From NCBI GenBank assembly GCA_028641055.1, contig CM054059.1:110744263-110808262 (forward strand): a DNA stretch of 64,000 nucleotides. The letters are read 5' to 3'. Below are positions 34,640 through 46,063 of the stretch, piece by piece (within the stretch, counting starts at the first letter, position 1; the number at the start of each line of letters is the position of its first letter). The notes beneath the pieces were generated by a model. That model did no database searches and was not told the DNA's origin. It saw nothing but the letters and a program-made list of their open reading frames with translations. Both the position numbers and the translations under genes were made by a program. Source of the DNA: Alopecurus myosuroides (lineage: Eukaryota; Streptophyta; Magnoliopsida; Poales; Poaceae).

Positions 34640-37600
34640 CGCGGTGATTTCACATAAATGGATAACCTTCGCAATATGTCATTATATGTTACATAGTATC
34701 CATAAAAAATAATAAACTTGCAAAAGGAAGTTATCTCGAAAAAGTGTTCACGGAAATAAGCTATCATCTACGAAAATTCATGGCTTTCGGGCCAAATAAC
34801 AGATGTTATGGCCACATCCGTGGCATAGTTTCTTTAAATGTGCTCATATTCCACACAAGCGTGCATCTAGGAACAACAAACAATGTTTACGAAGAACATT
34901 TTATTTGTTGTTGAATAAAAACACCATTTTTCATTTTTGGAGTGTCAAAAACGGGTTTTTTTTGTGAAGCATCTACCAAAACTATGTTGTAAAATTGTAC
35001 CACGTAAAATTATATAGTTACTAGACCACATTTTATCTACAAAAACTCAAATTACTTTCTCTAAAAATCTTTCCATCCACCTCTTTGGAAAAAGACAAAT
35101 TTCTGCCGATTCAGCTGAAACCGGTCCAAAATTGAACTAAATGTGCCTCGTAGTTTTTTATTTATTTTTTGAAAAAATCATTTTTAGGTACCCAAGTACC
35201 TAGTTCAACATAGATACACCAAGAGTTCATGAAGATTCAACCCCTAGGTACGAACGGTCATGTCCCCCGTTTTGACCGTTTCCTGAAGCCGACTTAGAAA
35301 ATTCATGAAAATTTAAAAAAAAAACTCGAAATGAAGCAAAAACTTCGCGTGGTGTTATAATAAGTGATATAGTATCCATAAAAAATAATAAACTTGGAAT
35401 ACGAAAGTTATCTCAAAAAAGTGTACACAGAAATGAACTATCATCTACGAAGATTCATGGCTTTCGGGCCAAATGACGGATGTTATGGCCACATCCATGG
35501 CATAGTTTCTTTAGATGTGCCTATATTCCACAAAAAGATGCATATTGGAACAACTAACAATGTTTACGAAGAAAGTTTTATTTTTCGTTGAATAAAAATA
35601 CCATTTTCCATTTTCGGAGTGTCGAAAGAGGGTTTTTTTCTGAAGCATCTACCAAAAATATGTTGCAAAAGTGTACCAAATAAAATTCTTAAACTATTAG
35701 ACCATATTTTATCTAAAAATAACCAAATAAATTACTGTAAAAATCGTTCCATCCACCTCTTTTGAAAAAGACAAATTTCAGCCGATTCAGCTGAAAGGGG
35801 CCCAAATTTGAACTACAAGTGCCATGTAGTTTTCTCTTAATTTTTTGAAAAAATCATTTTTAGGCACCCAAGTACCTATTTCAACATAGATACACCAAGA
35901 GTTCATCAAGATTCAACCCCTGGGTACGAACAGTCATGTCCCCCGTTTTGATCGTTTCCCGAAACCGGCTTAGAAAATTCCAGAAAATTCAAAAAAAACT
36001 CGAAATGAAGCAAGACCTTCACGTGGTGTTATAATAAGTTACCTAGTATCCATAAAAAATAATAAACTTGGAATACGGAAGTTATCTCGAAAAAGTGTTC
36101 ACAAAAATGAGCTATCATCTACGAAGATTCATTGCTTTCGGGCCAAATGACGGATGTTATGGCCACATCCATGGCATAGTTTCTTTAAATGTGCCTATAT
36201 TCCACAAAAAGATGCATATTGGAACAACTAACAATGTTTACCAAGAAAGTTTTATTTTTCATTGAATAAAAATACCATTTTCCACTTTCGGAGTATCGAA
36301 AACGGGGTTTTTTGTGAAGCATCTACCAAAAATATGTTGCAAAAGTGTACCACATAAAATTCCTAAACTATTAGACCATATTTTATCGACAAATAACCAA
36401 ATAAATTACTGTAAAAATCTTTCCATCCACCTCTTTTGAAAAAGACAAATTTCAGCCGATTGAGCTGAAAGCGTGCCAAATTTGAACTACAGGTGCCTCG
36501 TAGTTTTCTCTTAATTTTTAGAAAAAATCATTTTTAGGCACCCAAGTACATATTTCAACATAGATACACCAAGAGTTCATCAAGATTCAACCCCTGGGTA
36601 CGAACGGTCATGTCCCCCGTTTTGACCGTTTCCCGACACTAGCTTAGAAAATTCCAGAAAATTCAAAAAAAAACTCTAAATGAAGCAAGACCTTCGCGTG
36701 GTGTTATAATAAGCGACCTAGTATCCATAAAAAATAATAAACTTGGAATACGGAAGTTATCTCGAAAAAGTGTTCACAAAAATGAGCTATCATCTACGAA
36801 GATTCATGGCTTTCGGGCCAAATGACGGATGTTATGGCCACATCCATGCCATAGTTTCTTTAAATGTGCCTATATTCCAAAAAAACATGCATATTGGAAC
36901 AAATAACAATGTTTACAAAGAAATGTTTATTTTTCGTTGAATAAAAATACCATTTTCCACTTTCGGAGTGTCGAAAACGGGGTTTTTTTGTGAAGCATCT
37001 ACCAAAAATGTGTTGCAAAAGTGTACTACATGAAATTATTAAACTATTAGACCATATTTTATCTACAAATAACCAAATAAATTACTGTAAAAAATCTTTC
37101 CATCCACCTCTTTTGAAAAAGACAAATTTCAGCCGATTGAGCTGAAAGCGGGCCAAATTTGAACTACAGGTGCCTCGTAGTTTTCTCTTAATTTTTAGAA
37201 AAAAATCATTTTTAGGCACCCAAGTACCTATTTCAACATAGATACACCAAGAGTTCATCAAGATTCAACCCCTGGGTACAAACAGTCATGTCCCCCGTTT
37301 TGACCGTTTCCCGAAACCGGCTTAGAAAATTCCAGAAAATTCAAAAAAAAAACTCGAAATGAAGCAAGACCTTCGCGTGGTGTTATAATAAGTGACCTAG
37401 TATCCATAAAAAATAATAAACTTGGAATACGGAAGTTATCTCGAAAAAGTGTTCACAAAAATGAGCTATCATCTACGAAGATTCATGGCTTTCGGGCCAA
37501 ATGACGGATGTTATGGACACATCCATGGCATAGTTTCTTTAAATGTGCCTATATTCCAAAAAAAAGATGCATATTGGAACGAATAACAATGTTTACGAAG

Positions 37601-39335
37601 AAATTTTTATTTTTCGTTGAATAAAAATACCATTTTCCACTTTCGGAGTGTCGAAAACGGGGTTTTTTTGTGAAGCATCTACCAAAACTGTGTTGCAAAA
37701 GTTTACTACATGAAATTCTTAAACTATTAGACCACATTTTATCTACAAATAACCAAATAAATTACTGTAAAAATCTTTCCATCCACCTCTTTTGAAAAAG
37801 ACAAATTTCAGCCGATTGAGCTGAAAGCGGGCCAAATTTGAACCAAAGGTGCCTCGTAGTTTTCTCTTAATTTTTAGAAAAAAAATCATTTTTAGGCACC
37901 CAAGTACCTATTTCAACATAGATACACCAAGAGTTCATCAAGATTCAACCCCTGGGTACGAACAGTCATGTCCCCCGTTTTGACCGTTTCCCGAAACCGG
38001 CTTAGAAAATTCCAGAAAATTCAAAAAAAAAACTCGAAATGAAGCAAGACCTTCGTGTGGTGTTATAATAAGTGACCTAGTATCCATAAAAAATAATAAA
38101 CTTGGAATACGGAAGTTATCTCGAAAAAGTGTTCACAAAAATGAGCTATCATCTACGAAGATTCATGGCTTTCGGGCCAAATGACGGATGTTATGGCCAC
38201 ATCCATGGCATATTTTCTTTAAATGTGCCTATATTCCACAAAAATATGCATATTGGAACAACTAACAATGTTTACCAAGAAAGTTTTATTTTTTGTTGAA
38301 TAAAAATACCATTTTCCACTTTCGGAGTGTCGAAAACGGGGTTTTTTGTGAAGCATCTACCAAAAATATGTTGCAAAAGTTTACCACATAAAATTCTTAA
38401 ACTATTAGACCATATTTTATCTAAAAATAACCAAATAAATTACTGTAAAAATCTTTCCATCCACCTCTTTTGAAAAAGACAAATTTCAGCCGATTGAGTT
38501 GAAAGCGGGCCAAATTTGAACTACATGTGCCTCGTAGTTTTCTCTTAATTTTTAGAAAAAAATCATTTTTAGGCACCCAAGTACCTATTTCAACATATAT
38601 ACACAAAGACTTCATCAAGATTCAACCCCTGGGTACGAACGGTCATGTCCCCCGTTTTGACCGTTTCCCGAAACCGGCTTAGAAAATTCCAGAAAATTCA
38701 AAAAAACTCGAAATGAAGCAAGACCTTCGCATAGTGTTATAATAAGTGACCTAGTATCCGTCAAAAATAATAAACTTGGAATACGGAAGTTAGCTCGGAA
38801 AAGTGTTCGCAAAAATGAGCTATCATCTACGAAGATGCATGGCTTTGGGGCCAAATGACGGATGTTATGGCCACATCCATGGCATAGTTTCTTTAAATGT
38901 GCCTATATTCCACAAAAAGATGCATATTGGAACAACTAACAATGTTTATGAAGAAAGTTTTATTTTTTCGTTGAATAAAAATGCCATTTTTCCACTTTCG
39001 GAGTGTCAAAAACGGGGTTTTTTGTGAAGCATCTACCAAAAATATGTTGCAAAAGTGTACCACATAAAATTCTTAAACTATTAGACCATATTTTATCTTA
39101 AAATAACCAAATAAATTACTGTAAAATCTTTTCATCCACCTCTTTTGAAAAAGACAACTTTTAGCCGATTCAGCTGAAAGCGGGCCAAATTTGAACTACA
39201 GGTGCCTCGTAGTTTTCTCTTAATTTTTAGAAAAAAAATCATTTTTAGGCACCCAAGTACCTATTTCAACATAGATACACCAAGAGTTCATCAAGATTCA
39301 ACCCCTGGGTATGAACGGTCATGTCCCAGGGGTTG
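34640..39335. repeat. tandem array of seven ~675-bp units inside the CACTA
   Basis: The landmark AGTATCCATAAAAAATAATA (one base changed in the last copy) recurs at 34695, 35371, 36045, 36720, 37399, 38079 and 38753, giving spacings of 676, 674, 675, 679, 680 and 674 bp. The first unit is the most divergent and the last stops about 100 bp short, at the end of GGTATGAACGGTCATGTCCC. Inner units are far more alike than the first, as expected from unequal exchange. Large internal tandem arrays are known in Triticeae CACTA elements. Confidence 0.92.
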
Positions 39336-39688
39336 AATCGAACCCTATTTCGAAATCGGCATAAAAAGGTTAAAAAAAATTAAAAAAAAATAAATTTTGT
39401 ATTTTATTAGCTAAAAACATTCTCTAATACTCTACAATCTCGTAGGATATTTTTACAGAAAAAATAAAAATTTATTTGGTTGATATTGGAGTTTAAAATC
39501 AAAAACTATAAAAGAAAACCGAAAAGGAAAAAAGAAGAAAAAAACGGACCCAATCTGTCCAGCCGCAGGCCGAATAAGGCAGACCGGACGAAACATGTCT
39601 ATTCCCTGCGAGCAGGCCTAGGCCCATGACAGGAGCATGCCTCATCTTTCCCTGGGCAAGCCAAGACCCATGAACATGTTCTATGGTA
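39336..39688. other. CACTA right-arm spacer
   Basis: AT-rich to 39540 with A-runs, then a mixed sequence up to the first tRNA-like module. No coding or repeat signature beyond these was seen. Confidence 0.4.
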
Positions 39689-39719
39689 ATATGGCTAGCG
39701 ATCTCTATAGTTACAAGAC

Positions 39720-39792
39720 CCGTGTGGTGACCTGATGGCTACGGTGCGACGGAAACGGCGCGAGGTCGCTGGTTCGAATCCCCGCCTGCTCC
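39720..39792 (+). repeat. tRNA-like (SINE-like) module, copy 1
   Basis: It contains an A-box-like TGGTGACCTGATGG and, 45 bp on, a perfect pol III B-box GGTTCGAATCC (39771-39781), followed by a GCTCCATTTTT end. It lacks a cloverleaf with matching acceptor arms as far as I can see, so it is not called a tRNA gene. Confidence 0.55.
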
Positions 39793-39876
39793 ATTTTTGC
39801 GCAATTATATCGCGTCAGTGCAGCAACACCAGCACGAAGCGCTAATATGACTACCAACCTCTAAACTTACAAGAAC

Positions 39877-39955
39877 CGTGTGGTGGCCTGGTGGCTATAG
39901 TATGCAAGGGAACCCGCGCGAGGTAGCGAGTTCGAACCCCAGTCTGCTCCATTTT
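39877..39955 (+). repeat. tRNA-like (SINE-like) module, copy 2
   Basis: A second copy about 158 bp downstream of the first, with a better A-box (TGGCCTGGTGG) and a weaker B-box (AGTTCGAACCC, 39929-39939), again ending in GCTCCATTTTT. The flanks of the two modules are also similar, so the whole ~158-bp unit was duplicated. Confidence 0.55.
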
Positions 39956-40490
39956 TACGCAATTAAGCACGCAAGTGCTGAGTTGGCACGACACATAGGA
40001 TGATATTTGACACATAGGCGAAAGCATCACATATGAGGCAACATGACCATTTAAATTGGTCTCAATCGGGGCAGAATGGTGGGAGCAAACACCTGATGTT
40101 TGGATTGTGACCAACTCATGTACAAGTTTAGACCCCCTCAAACAATTGGCTTCACATATATGACCAATTTTTTTGAAGTCACCGAGAGATGGTCACTAGT
40201 TGACATATTTCTTGTAGTGTATGTTGCAAACGTATCTATAATTTTTGATTATCCATGCTTGTTTTCTATCAATTGCTACATGATGTATTCACACTTCATA
40301 GCATTTTTATGCATTGTTTGGGACTAACCTATTAACAAGATGCCACACTGTCAGTTCCTATTTTCTGTTGTTTTTCTATTCCAGATAATTGCTTAAGGAA
40401 ATATTCTCGGAATCGGACGAAACAAGGACGCAACCCCCTATTTATTTCCGACACGTCAACGAAGTCCAAAGCAGAGACGAAGGAGGGAAC

Positions 40491-41896
40491 TGATACGTTT
40501 CAAACGTATCTATAATTTTCGATGCTCCATGCTTGTTTTCTATCCAATAAATTTATGTTTTCACATGTTTTCCTTCGTTTTCTAGACGTTTTCATAGACT
40601 AGCCTATTGACAAGAGCCACAGAGTCATTTCTTGTTTTCTGTTGTTTTTTATTTCAGAAAACTTGTTCTGGAAATATTCTCAGAATTGGACAGAAGCCAA
40701 ATGTCTTAGAAGTCCCGACACGTCAACGGAGTCCAAAGGAGACCTGAAGGGGGGCCTCGAGCCACCACACCATAGGCTAGTGCGGGCTCCTCCCTGGTTG
40801 CCCCGACTAGTGTTGTGGGCCCCTCGGGTGCCCACCGCCATCGCCCTTTCGCCTATAAAGTCCCCCTGAGGCATAAATCCTAAATTTATCGGCCCCATTC
40901 CAAGAAAATTTCCGTAGCTCTGCTGCCGCCGCCGACAAGTTTTGGGGGGCAGAAATCTCAATTCCGGCACCCTACCGGGACGGGGAAGTGCCCACGAAGC
41001 CATCTCCATCAACTCGGACGCCATCTTCATCGCCCTTGCTGTCTCCTATGATGAGGAGGGAGTAGTTCTCCCTGGGGGCTGAGGGCTCTTTCGGTAGCTA
41101 TTTGTTTTGTCTCTCTCCCATGGTGTGATCTTTATATGATCATGAGCTTTGTAATCTAGTTGAATAAGTAGATGTTACTCTTCATTTATTTTACTCAAGT
41201 GCTTTTGTTATGAGACCTCCGTAGACACTTTGATCACGGTGTAAAGGTGACAGTGTGTGCACCGTGTGGTTTAGCATCATATTTATATTTTGTGTTGGAT
41301 GACCCTATGAAATTGTGGTGTTTGTGCGGAATCATCTAGGTCACATGGTGATAGCGTGGAGGTTACCTAGATGTGGAAATGCAAACTCTAAGGAGTGCTT
41401 TTTTGCAGCAGTACGCAATGATTGGTGTTTGTTATCCGACCGAAGATTGGTTCGAAGTAGCATAGTGAAGAGAGATATTTACGCATTCGATTATGTTATT
41501 ATTGTTGAGAGTGTTCACTAGTGAAATTATGATCCCTAGACCTTGTTTCTAAGCATTGAAAGACCATTTCCAATTAGTTTGCTACATGTTTGCTTGCTGC
41601 CATTTTTATTTCAGATTGAAATTACTACTTATAATCATTCATATTACTTGTATTTCACTCTGTCTTTGTCAAACTAGTGCACCTATACAACTTACAATTT
41701 TATTAGGTGTGTTGGGGACACAAGAGACTTCTTGTATCGTAATTGCAGGGTTGCTTGAGAGGGATACCTTTAACCTGTTCATCCCTGAGTTCGATAAACC
41801 TTGGGCGATCCACTTAAGGGAAACTTGTTGTTCTACAAACCTCTGCACTTGGAGTCCCAACACTGTCTACAAGAATAGAAGAGTGCATAGACATCA
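40491..41896 (+). repeat. gypsy element B, 5' LTR
   Basis: It starts TGATACGTTTCAAACGTATC, ends GTGCATAGACATCA and is 1406 bp long. The first half holds a promoter-like GC-rich stretch (about 40790-41080). It interrupts LTR A at 40490, the preceding bases GGAAC being the candidate duplication. The primer binding site follows 10 bp downstream. Confidence 0.8.
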
Positions 41897-41906
41897 AGCT
41901 CTTTTC

Positions 41907-41925
41907 TGGCGCTGTTTCCGGGGAG
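41907..41925 (+). promoter_or_regulatory. primer binding site of element B (tRNA-Asp type)
   Basis: TGGCGCTGTTTCCGGGGAG matches the complement of the plant tRNA-Asp 3' end (TGGCGCCGTTGCCGGGGA) with two or three changes. Athila-related gypsy elements commonly use this primer. Confidence 0.75.
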
Positions 41926-42118
41926 GTAAGGTAAAAGGTCCTCCCATCCTCTATGAGTGCTTGAAGTTATTTCCTTTAGATTATGCAATTATATCTTTTT
42001 GTTTCATAATTTTATTTTCACTAGTTAGGCTTCATGGAAAACAACAACAAAAAATGAGAGAGCTTTATAATATTTATCTTGAGTTAGGACATGAAGTGTT
42101 TGAAGAGAAAATTAAAAA
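41926..42118 (+). mobile_element. element B leader and start of its internal region, truncated
   Basis: About 190 bp in plus orientation reach a short frame start (MENNN-type), then break at 42118 against sequence in the opposite orientation. The segment 41958-42118 is related to the inverted sequence at 44250-44443. Confidence 0.7.
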
Positions 42119-44443
42119 AACCTATGGATAAACGTGGTGTAAGGATGCGCCAAGTCAACCAAATAAAGCATTCGAAGGAGAACACCACAAATTCATGCTT
42201 AAATATGATAGAAACAACTCATGATTCATTCAATGGCACATTAAGCATTATCAGCTATTTGAGACAAGTCATGCTACAATAACAACCACTAAGCATAAAA
42301 TTAAAATAACATCTAGCATGCCATGAAAAATTCTAGCAACAGTCTGTACAAGCTTCTATTCACACTATTATAAGCATGAAATACTTTACTCTTCTCCAAC
42401 AAAAATTAACTTGCTTGAAACAACTCTCATAGCTAATATTCATCAAAGACCAGAGAGCTAATCATATATAATTGAAGTAAACTAACAAGCTCTGAACAAA
42501 ACACGAGTGAAAAACAAGGGTTAAACGATCATAGCACGATAAGAGTGAAAACTAGAGTGTTCTAATAAATTGAAACGGAGCGTGTCTCTCTCAAAAAAAA
42601 TTATAGGATCCAACCATATTTATTGCAGAAATGAACACAAAAGAAAACGAAACGAAAAATAAAAGACACTCAAAGTAATATTCATATGATCTGACCGAAT
42701 AAAAATATAGCTTCACTAGAAGTGACGTGATAATTTGTTGATGAAGAAGGGGATGCCTTGAGAATCCCCAAGCCTAGACGCTTGAGTCTTCTTAGAATTT
42801 GATGGGATGAACCACGGGGACATCCCCAAGCTTTGTCTTTACACTCTTCTAGATCACATTATATCACCCTTTTCTCTTGACTCTTGAAAACTTCCTTCAA
42901 ACCATACTCAAATTAATTCGCAATAGAGGGTTAGTGCACAATCAAAAATTCATGGGTTCTGCATGGGCACAAGTTCTATTTATACTTTTAAATATTATCT
43001 ACAGCCACTGATGTTTTGTGAAGCAAATAAATCCACTTGACATAGTAAAAGAGCAAATGCAAGAAAAATGGCAAAATCTGCCAAAACCAGAACAGTCTGA
43101 AATGATGAATTTTTTGGGGAACTTAAGTTGATAAAATAGAAAAAATAACAAACTAAAAAGTTTTGAAATTAGATGAGGAATAAGCACAAAATATTTCAGG
43201 TCATTTTGATCTTTCTGTAAATTATATGATTTTTTACGGTGGACAGCTGAAATCTGTTTTCTGCACAGAAATCCAAAACTAACTCCACTTTTCGCTAGAA
43301 ACTTTACTTGGCGCAAATAATACATGAAAGTAAAGATACAGAGGATTTTCTACATAATTATACAACACCTTGACTCAAGGAAAACATATAAAAACAAAGT
43401 AAAAAATAAAACCATAGGTTATATCCCAAGAAGTGTTTTTCTTTAAAGCCTTTTAGCTAGGCATAGTAATTCTTATGATGCTCACATAAGGATAAGAGTT
43501 GAAAAATAAAAGAGAGCGTCAAGAAGCATATATAAAACAAATTTAAGTCTAATCCACTTCCTATGAAAAATAATCTTGTAGAAAAATAAGTCAATAAAGC
43601 ACGAAGTGGCTAGCATAGAAAAGTAAAACAAGTGCAACTTAATAAATTTCAACATAAAGAGGGGAAACTTAATATTGTTGAGATACATAAGGCTATTTTT
43701 ACCTCTTTCGTAATAACTTCCAGTAGCATCATCAATAAAATTACAATATAACTATCACATAAAATATTCTTATCATGAGCCACATGCATAAAAGAATTAT
43801 TACTCTCCACATAAGCATAATCATTATCATTAATAGTGGTGGGAGGAAATTCAAAGAAATAACTATCATTATTATTCTCATCACCATAACCAAATATAGG
43901 AAACATATTGTAATCATAATTAATTTTCTCCTCAATAGTAGGTGGATTGAAAATAGCATGTTCATCATTGTAATCATCATATATAAGACGCATATCATAA
44001 TCACGATAAAACTTATCATCAATTGTAGGTGGAACTAGAATACCACAATCATTATAATTATCATATATTTGAGGCAAAGTATCATCAAAGAAATTTTCCT
44101 CCTCAAAACTTTGGGGATTAAAAATATCATATTCATCAAAACCAGCTTCGCAAGCTTAGATTTTTTCATAGCATTAGAAATAATGGTGTTAAAATAATTC
44201 ATACTAATAACATTGCTATTAGCATGCAAATAAAGTTCCATAGGCTTTTAAATTCTCTCTTCAAACATTTCATGTCCTAACTTCAGTATAAATATTATAA
44301 AGCTCTCTCATATTTTTGTTGTTTTCCATTAAACCTAACTAGTAAAAATAAAAACAAGGAACAAGTAAAAATAAGCCTACTAGTAAAAATAAGAAACAAA
44401 AAGATGGAATTGCAGAATCTAAAGGAAATAACTTCGAGCACTC
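42119..44443 (-). mobile_element. gypsy element B', internal region only, minus strand
   Basis: Read on the minus strand it begins GAGTGCTCGAAGTTATTTCC at 44443, carries a broken Asp/Asn-rich frame, then the tail shared with elements A and D. It stops at 42119, at the point matching about 51817 in D. Its 5' LTR is replaced at 44444 by LTR C and its 3' part is missing. Confidence 0.65.
43649..44329 (-). pseudogene. Asp/Asn/Tyr-rich repeat protein of a non-autonomous gypsy element
   Basis: The start MENNKNMREL is at 44329. A frameshift follows within 20 codons, then frames 44241-44035 and 44077-43649. The longest piece (142 residues) consists of imperfect repeats of about 23-25 residues built on YDDYNDEHAIFNPPTI (also YDNYNDCGILVPPTI and a third, weaker copy). 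It is strongly acidic with no zinc knuckle, protease or RT motif. A copy lies in element A. The function is unknown to me. Confidence 0.55.
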
Positions 44444-45945
44444 TGATACGTCTAATTTGCATCACTATTTTATATCGCTATTTTCTGTTATTCATCGATA
44501 TATTTCATGTTATGATACATTACTTATGTTATTTCATCTTATTTTGCATGTTTAATGATTATGGTAGAAGAAACACCGAAACCACAAATCTGATGGAAAA
44601 AGCACCGTCAAGATACCCTATTTCAGAAGATCAGAAGAAGAGGGGATACCGGAGGAGTCTTAGAAGTTCTGAGGAGGAAGTGAGTCCGAATGGCACCCGG
44701 AGGGGGCCACCTGGGGCCCACACCACCAGACGACGCCTCGTCTGGCCGCACCTTGGGGTGGTCTGGCCCCCTGGCCAATTCCCGGGCACCCCTTTTGCGT
44801 ACTTGACCCCCAGGGAACCCTAAGCCCGAAAGCATCGTCGAAGAATTATTCCGCCGCCGCCTCGGGGCGGAAAACACGAGAGAGAGAAAATTTCTCCCGC
44901 AAGGAGAAATCTGCCGGGGAAATACCCTCCCCCCCCCGAGAGGGGAAATCGTCGTCATCGTCACCGTAATCACTTCGGGCTTCATAGAGATCATCATCAT
45001 CATCCTCATCACCAGCACCATCACCGTCACCATCCACCTTCATCACGTAGTAACAATTAGGGGTCTTTATCGTTGCTCTTCATTAGATCTCTCTCCCGAT
45101 GTAGATTACTTGTTAGTAGTTGATGCTTGTGAGATTTATCGGTGTTTACACTTTATGACCATATTGTTATCATCCATTATATCACCTCATATTATGATCC
45201 ATATAATGTCTCGTGAGTAGTTCATTTAGTTCGTGAGGACATGGGAGAATTCATGATGTTAGTAGTGAATTTATGTTGAAGTAATATCTCTCAGTTCAGT
45301 ATTTAAGTTGTGCTGTTATTTTTCTAGCGGTGTCAGGTGAACATTGACTACATGACACTTCACCTTTATGGTCCTAGGAGGATGCCTTGTGTGTTTGGCT
45401 ACTAATTGTGGGGTTGCCGGAGTGACAGAAACATAAACCCGCGTTAGGAAACCAATGCACGAGGGAGTGTTGGGTCCCGGAGTTTTAAGGTTGTGGTTAG
45501 ATTTATCTTAATTACTTTCTTGTATTTGCGGATGCTTGCGAGGGGTATAATCACAAGTATGCATTATTCATAGTTGGGCAGTGCATTATCATAGGTTCAC
45601 CCACACAGCACTTAACGAACTCATAAATATTAATCAAATATATGAAGCGAAAGCACTTGACGACATTCCTGTGTGTCCTCGAGAACGTTTGGTAATCATA
45701 AGTAGAACAACTGGCTTGTCCTTTGCTCTCAAAAGGATTGGACCACTCCCTCCAATATTATTTACTGTCTTTTATTTACTCGCACTTTATTTATCAGCTA
45801 TATCAAAAACCACCAAAAACCCGTTTGCTAGTGTTTATAGTGAATCCTCTATCCAACCTGCTTGTCAACACCTTCTGCTCCTTGTTGGGTTTGACACTCT
45901 TATTTATCCAAAGTACTACGATACACCCCCTATACTTGTGGGTCA
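44444..45945 (+). repeat. gypsy element C, 5' LTR
   Basis: It starts TGATACGTCTAATTTGCATC and ends TATACTTGTGGGTCA, 1502 bp. CACTC (44439-44443) precedes it as candidate duplication. A GC-rich promoter-like block lies at 44690-44950 and a C-run at about 44930. Confidence 0.82.
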
Positions 45946-45959
45946 TCAAGACTATTTTA

Positions 45960-45978
45960 TGGCACCGTTGCTGAGGAG
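45960..45978 (+). promoter_or_regulatory. primer binding site of element C (tRNA-Asp type)
   Basis: TGGCACCGTTGCTGAGGAG lies 14 bp after the LTR, with three changes from the tRNA-Asp complement. Confidence 0.75.
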
Positions 45979-46063
45979 TGAAGCGCTAGTGGTAAATAGA
46001 ATTGGTAAGAGAAAAAAATTACTTTGAGTGCTATTTTTATTTCTGTCTACTGTTTTATTTCAT

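Larger units (their letters stand above)
30272..40219. mobile_element. CACTA (En/Spm) transposon, 9.95 kb, apparently non-autonomous
   Basis: Both ends are CACTACAAGAAATATG (inverted at the right). TAT is duplicated at 30269-30271 and 40220-40222, the 3-bp target site of CACTA elements. Subterminal regions contain repeated TGGTCAC/GTGACC words, the usual transposase-binding arrangement. I could not recognise a TNP2-type transposase anywhere inside. The interior instead has a low-complexity left arm, a GC-rich block, a seven-copy satellite array and two tRNA-like modules. Confidence 0.93.
30266..40490 (+). repeat. gypsy element A, 3' LTR, split by CACTA and truncated by LTR B
   Basis: The LTR start TGATAT is at 30266-30271. 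After the CACTA transposon it continues at 40220 as TATGTTGCAAACGTATCTAT, and the rejoined start matches LTRs 20871 and 40491. It runs to 40490, where LTR B begins. Only these two outer pieces belong to the LTR. Confidence 0.8.

Noticed and set aside
35394..39027. Repeated ~65-residue open frames, one per 675-bp satellite unit
   Set aside because: They begin at TTG with a stop just upstream, are broken in some units, and stay open only because the units are recent copies. No protein family resembles them.
34640..39335. CRISPR-like or centromeric satellite array
   Set aside because: Units are 675 bp without short repeats and spacers, and the array lies wholly inside a CACTA transposon with its own ends, so it is an element-internal repeat.
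39720..39955. Two genuine tRNA genes
   Set aside because: B-boxes are good, but I could not find matching acceptor and anticodon arms. The unit is duplicated and lies in a transposon arm.
43741..44038. Ile/Met-rich membrane-like frames on both strands
   Set aside because: They are alternative-frame readings of the Asp/Asn/Tyr codons (GAT/AAT/TAT) of the acidic repeat protein, not independent genes.
41926..44443. Recent self-integration (inverted circle) of one retroelement
   Set aside because: The inverted arms differ by many substitutions and an insertion, which does not fit a single recent event.
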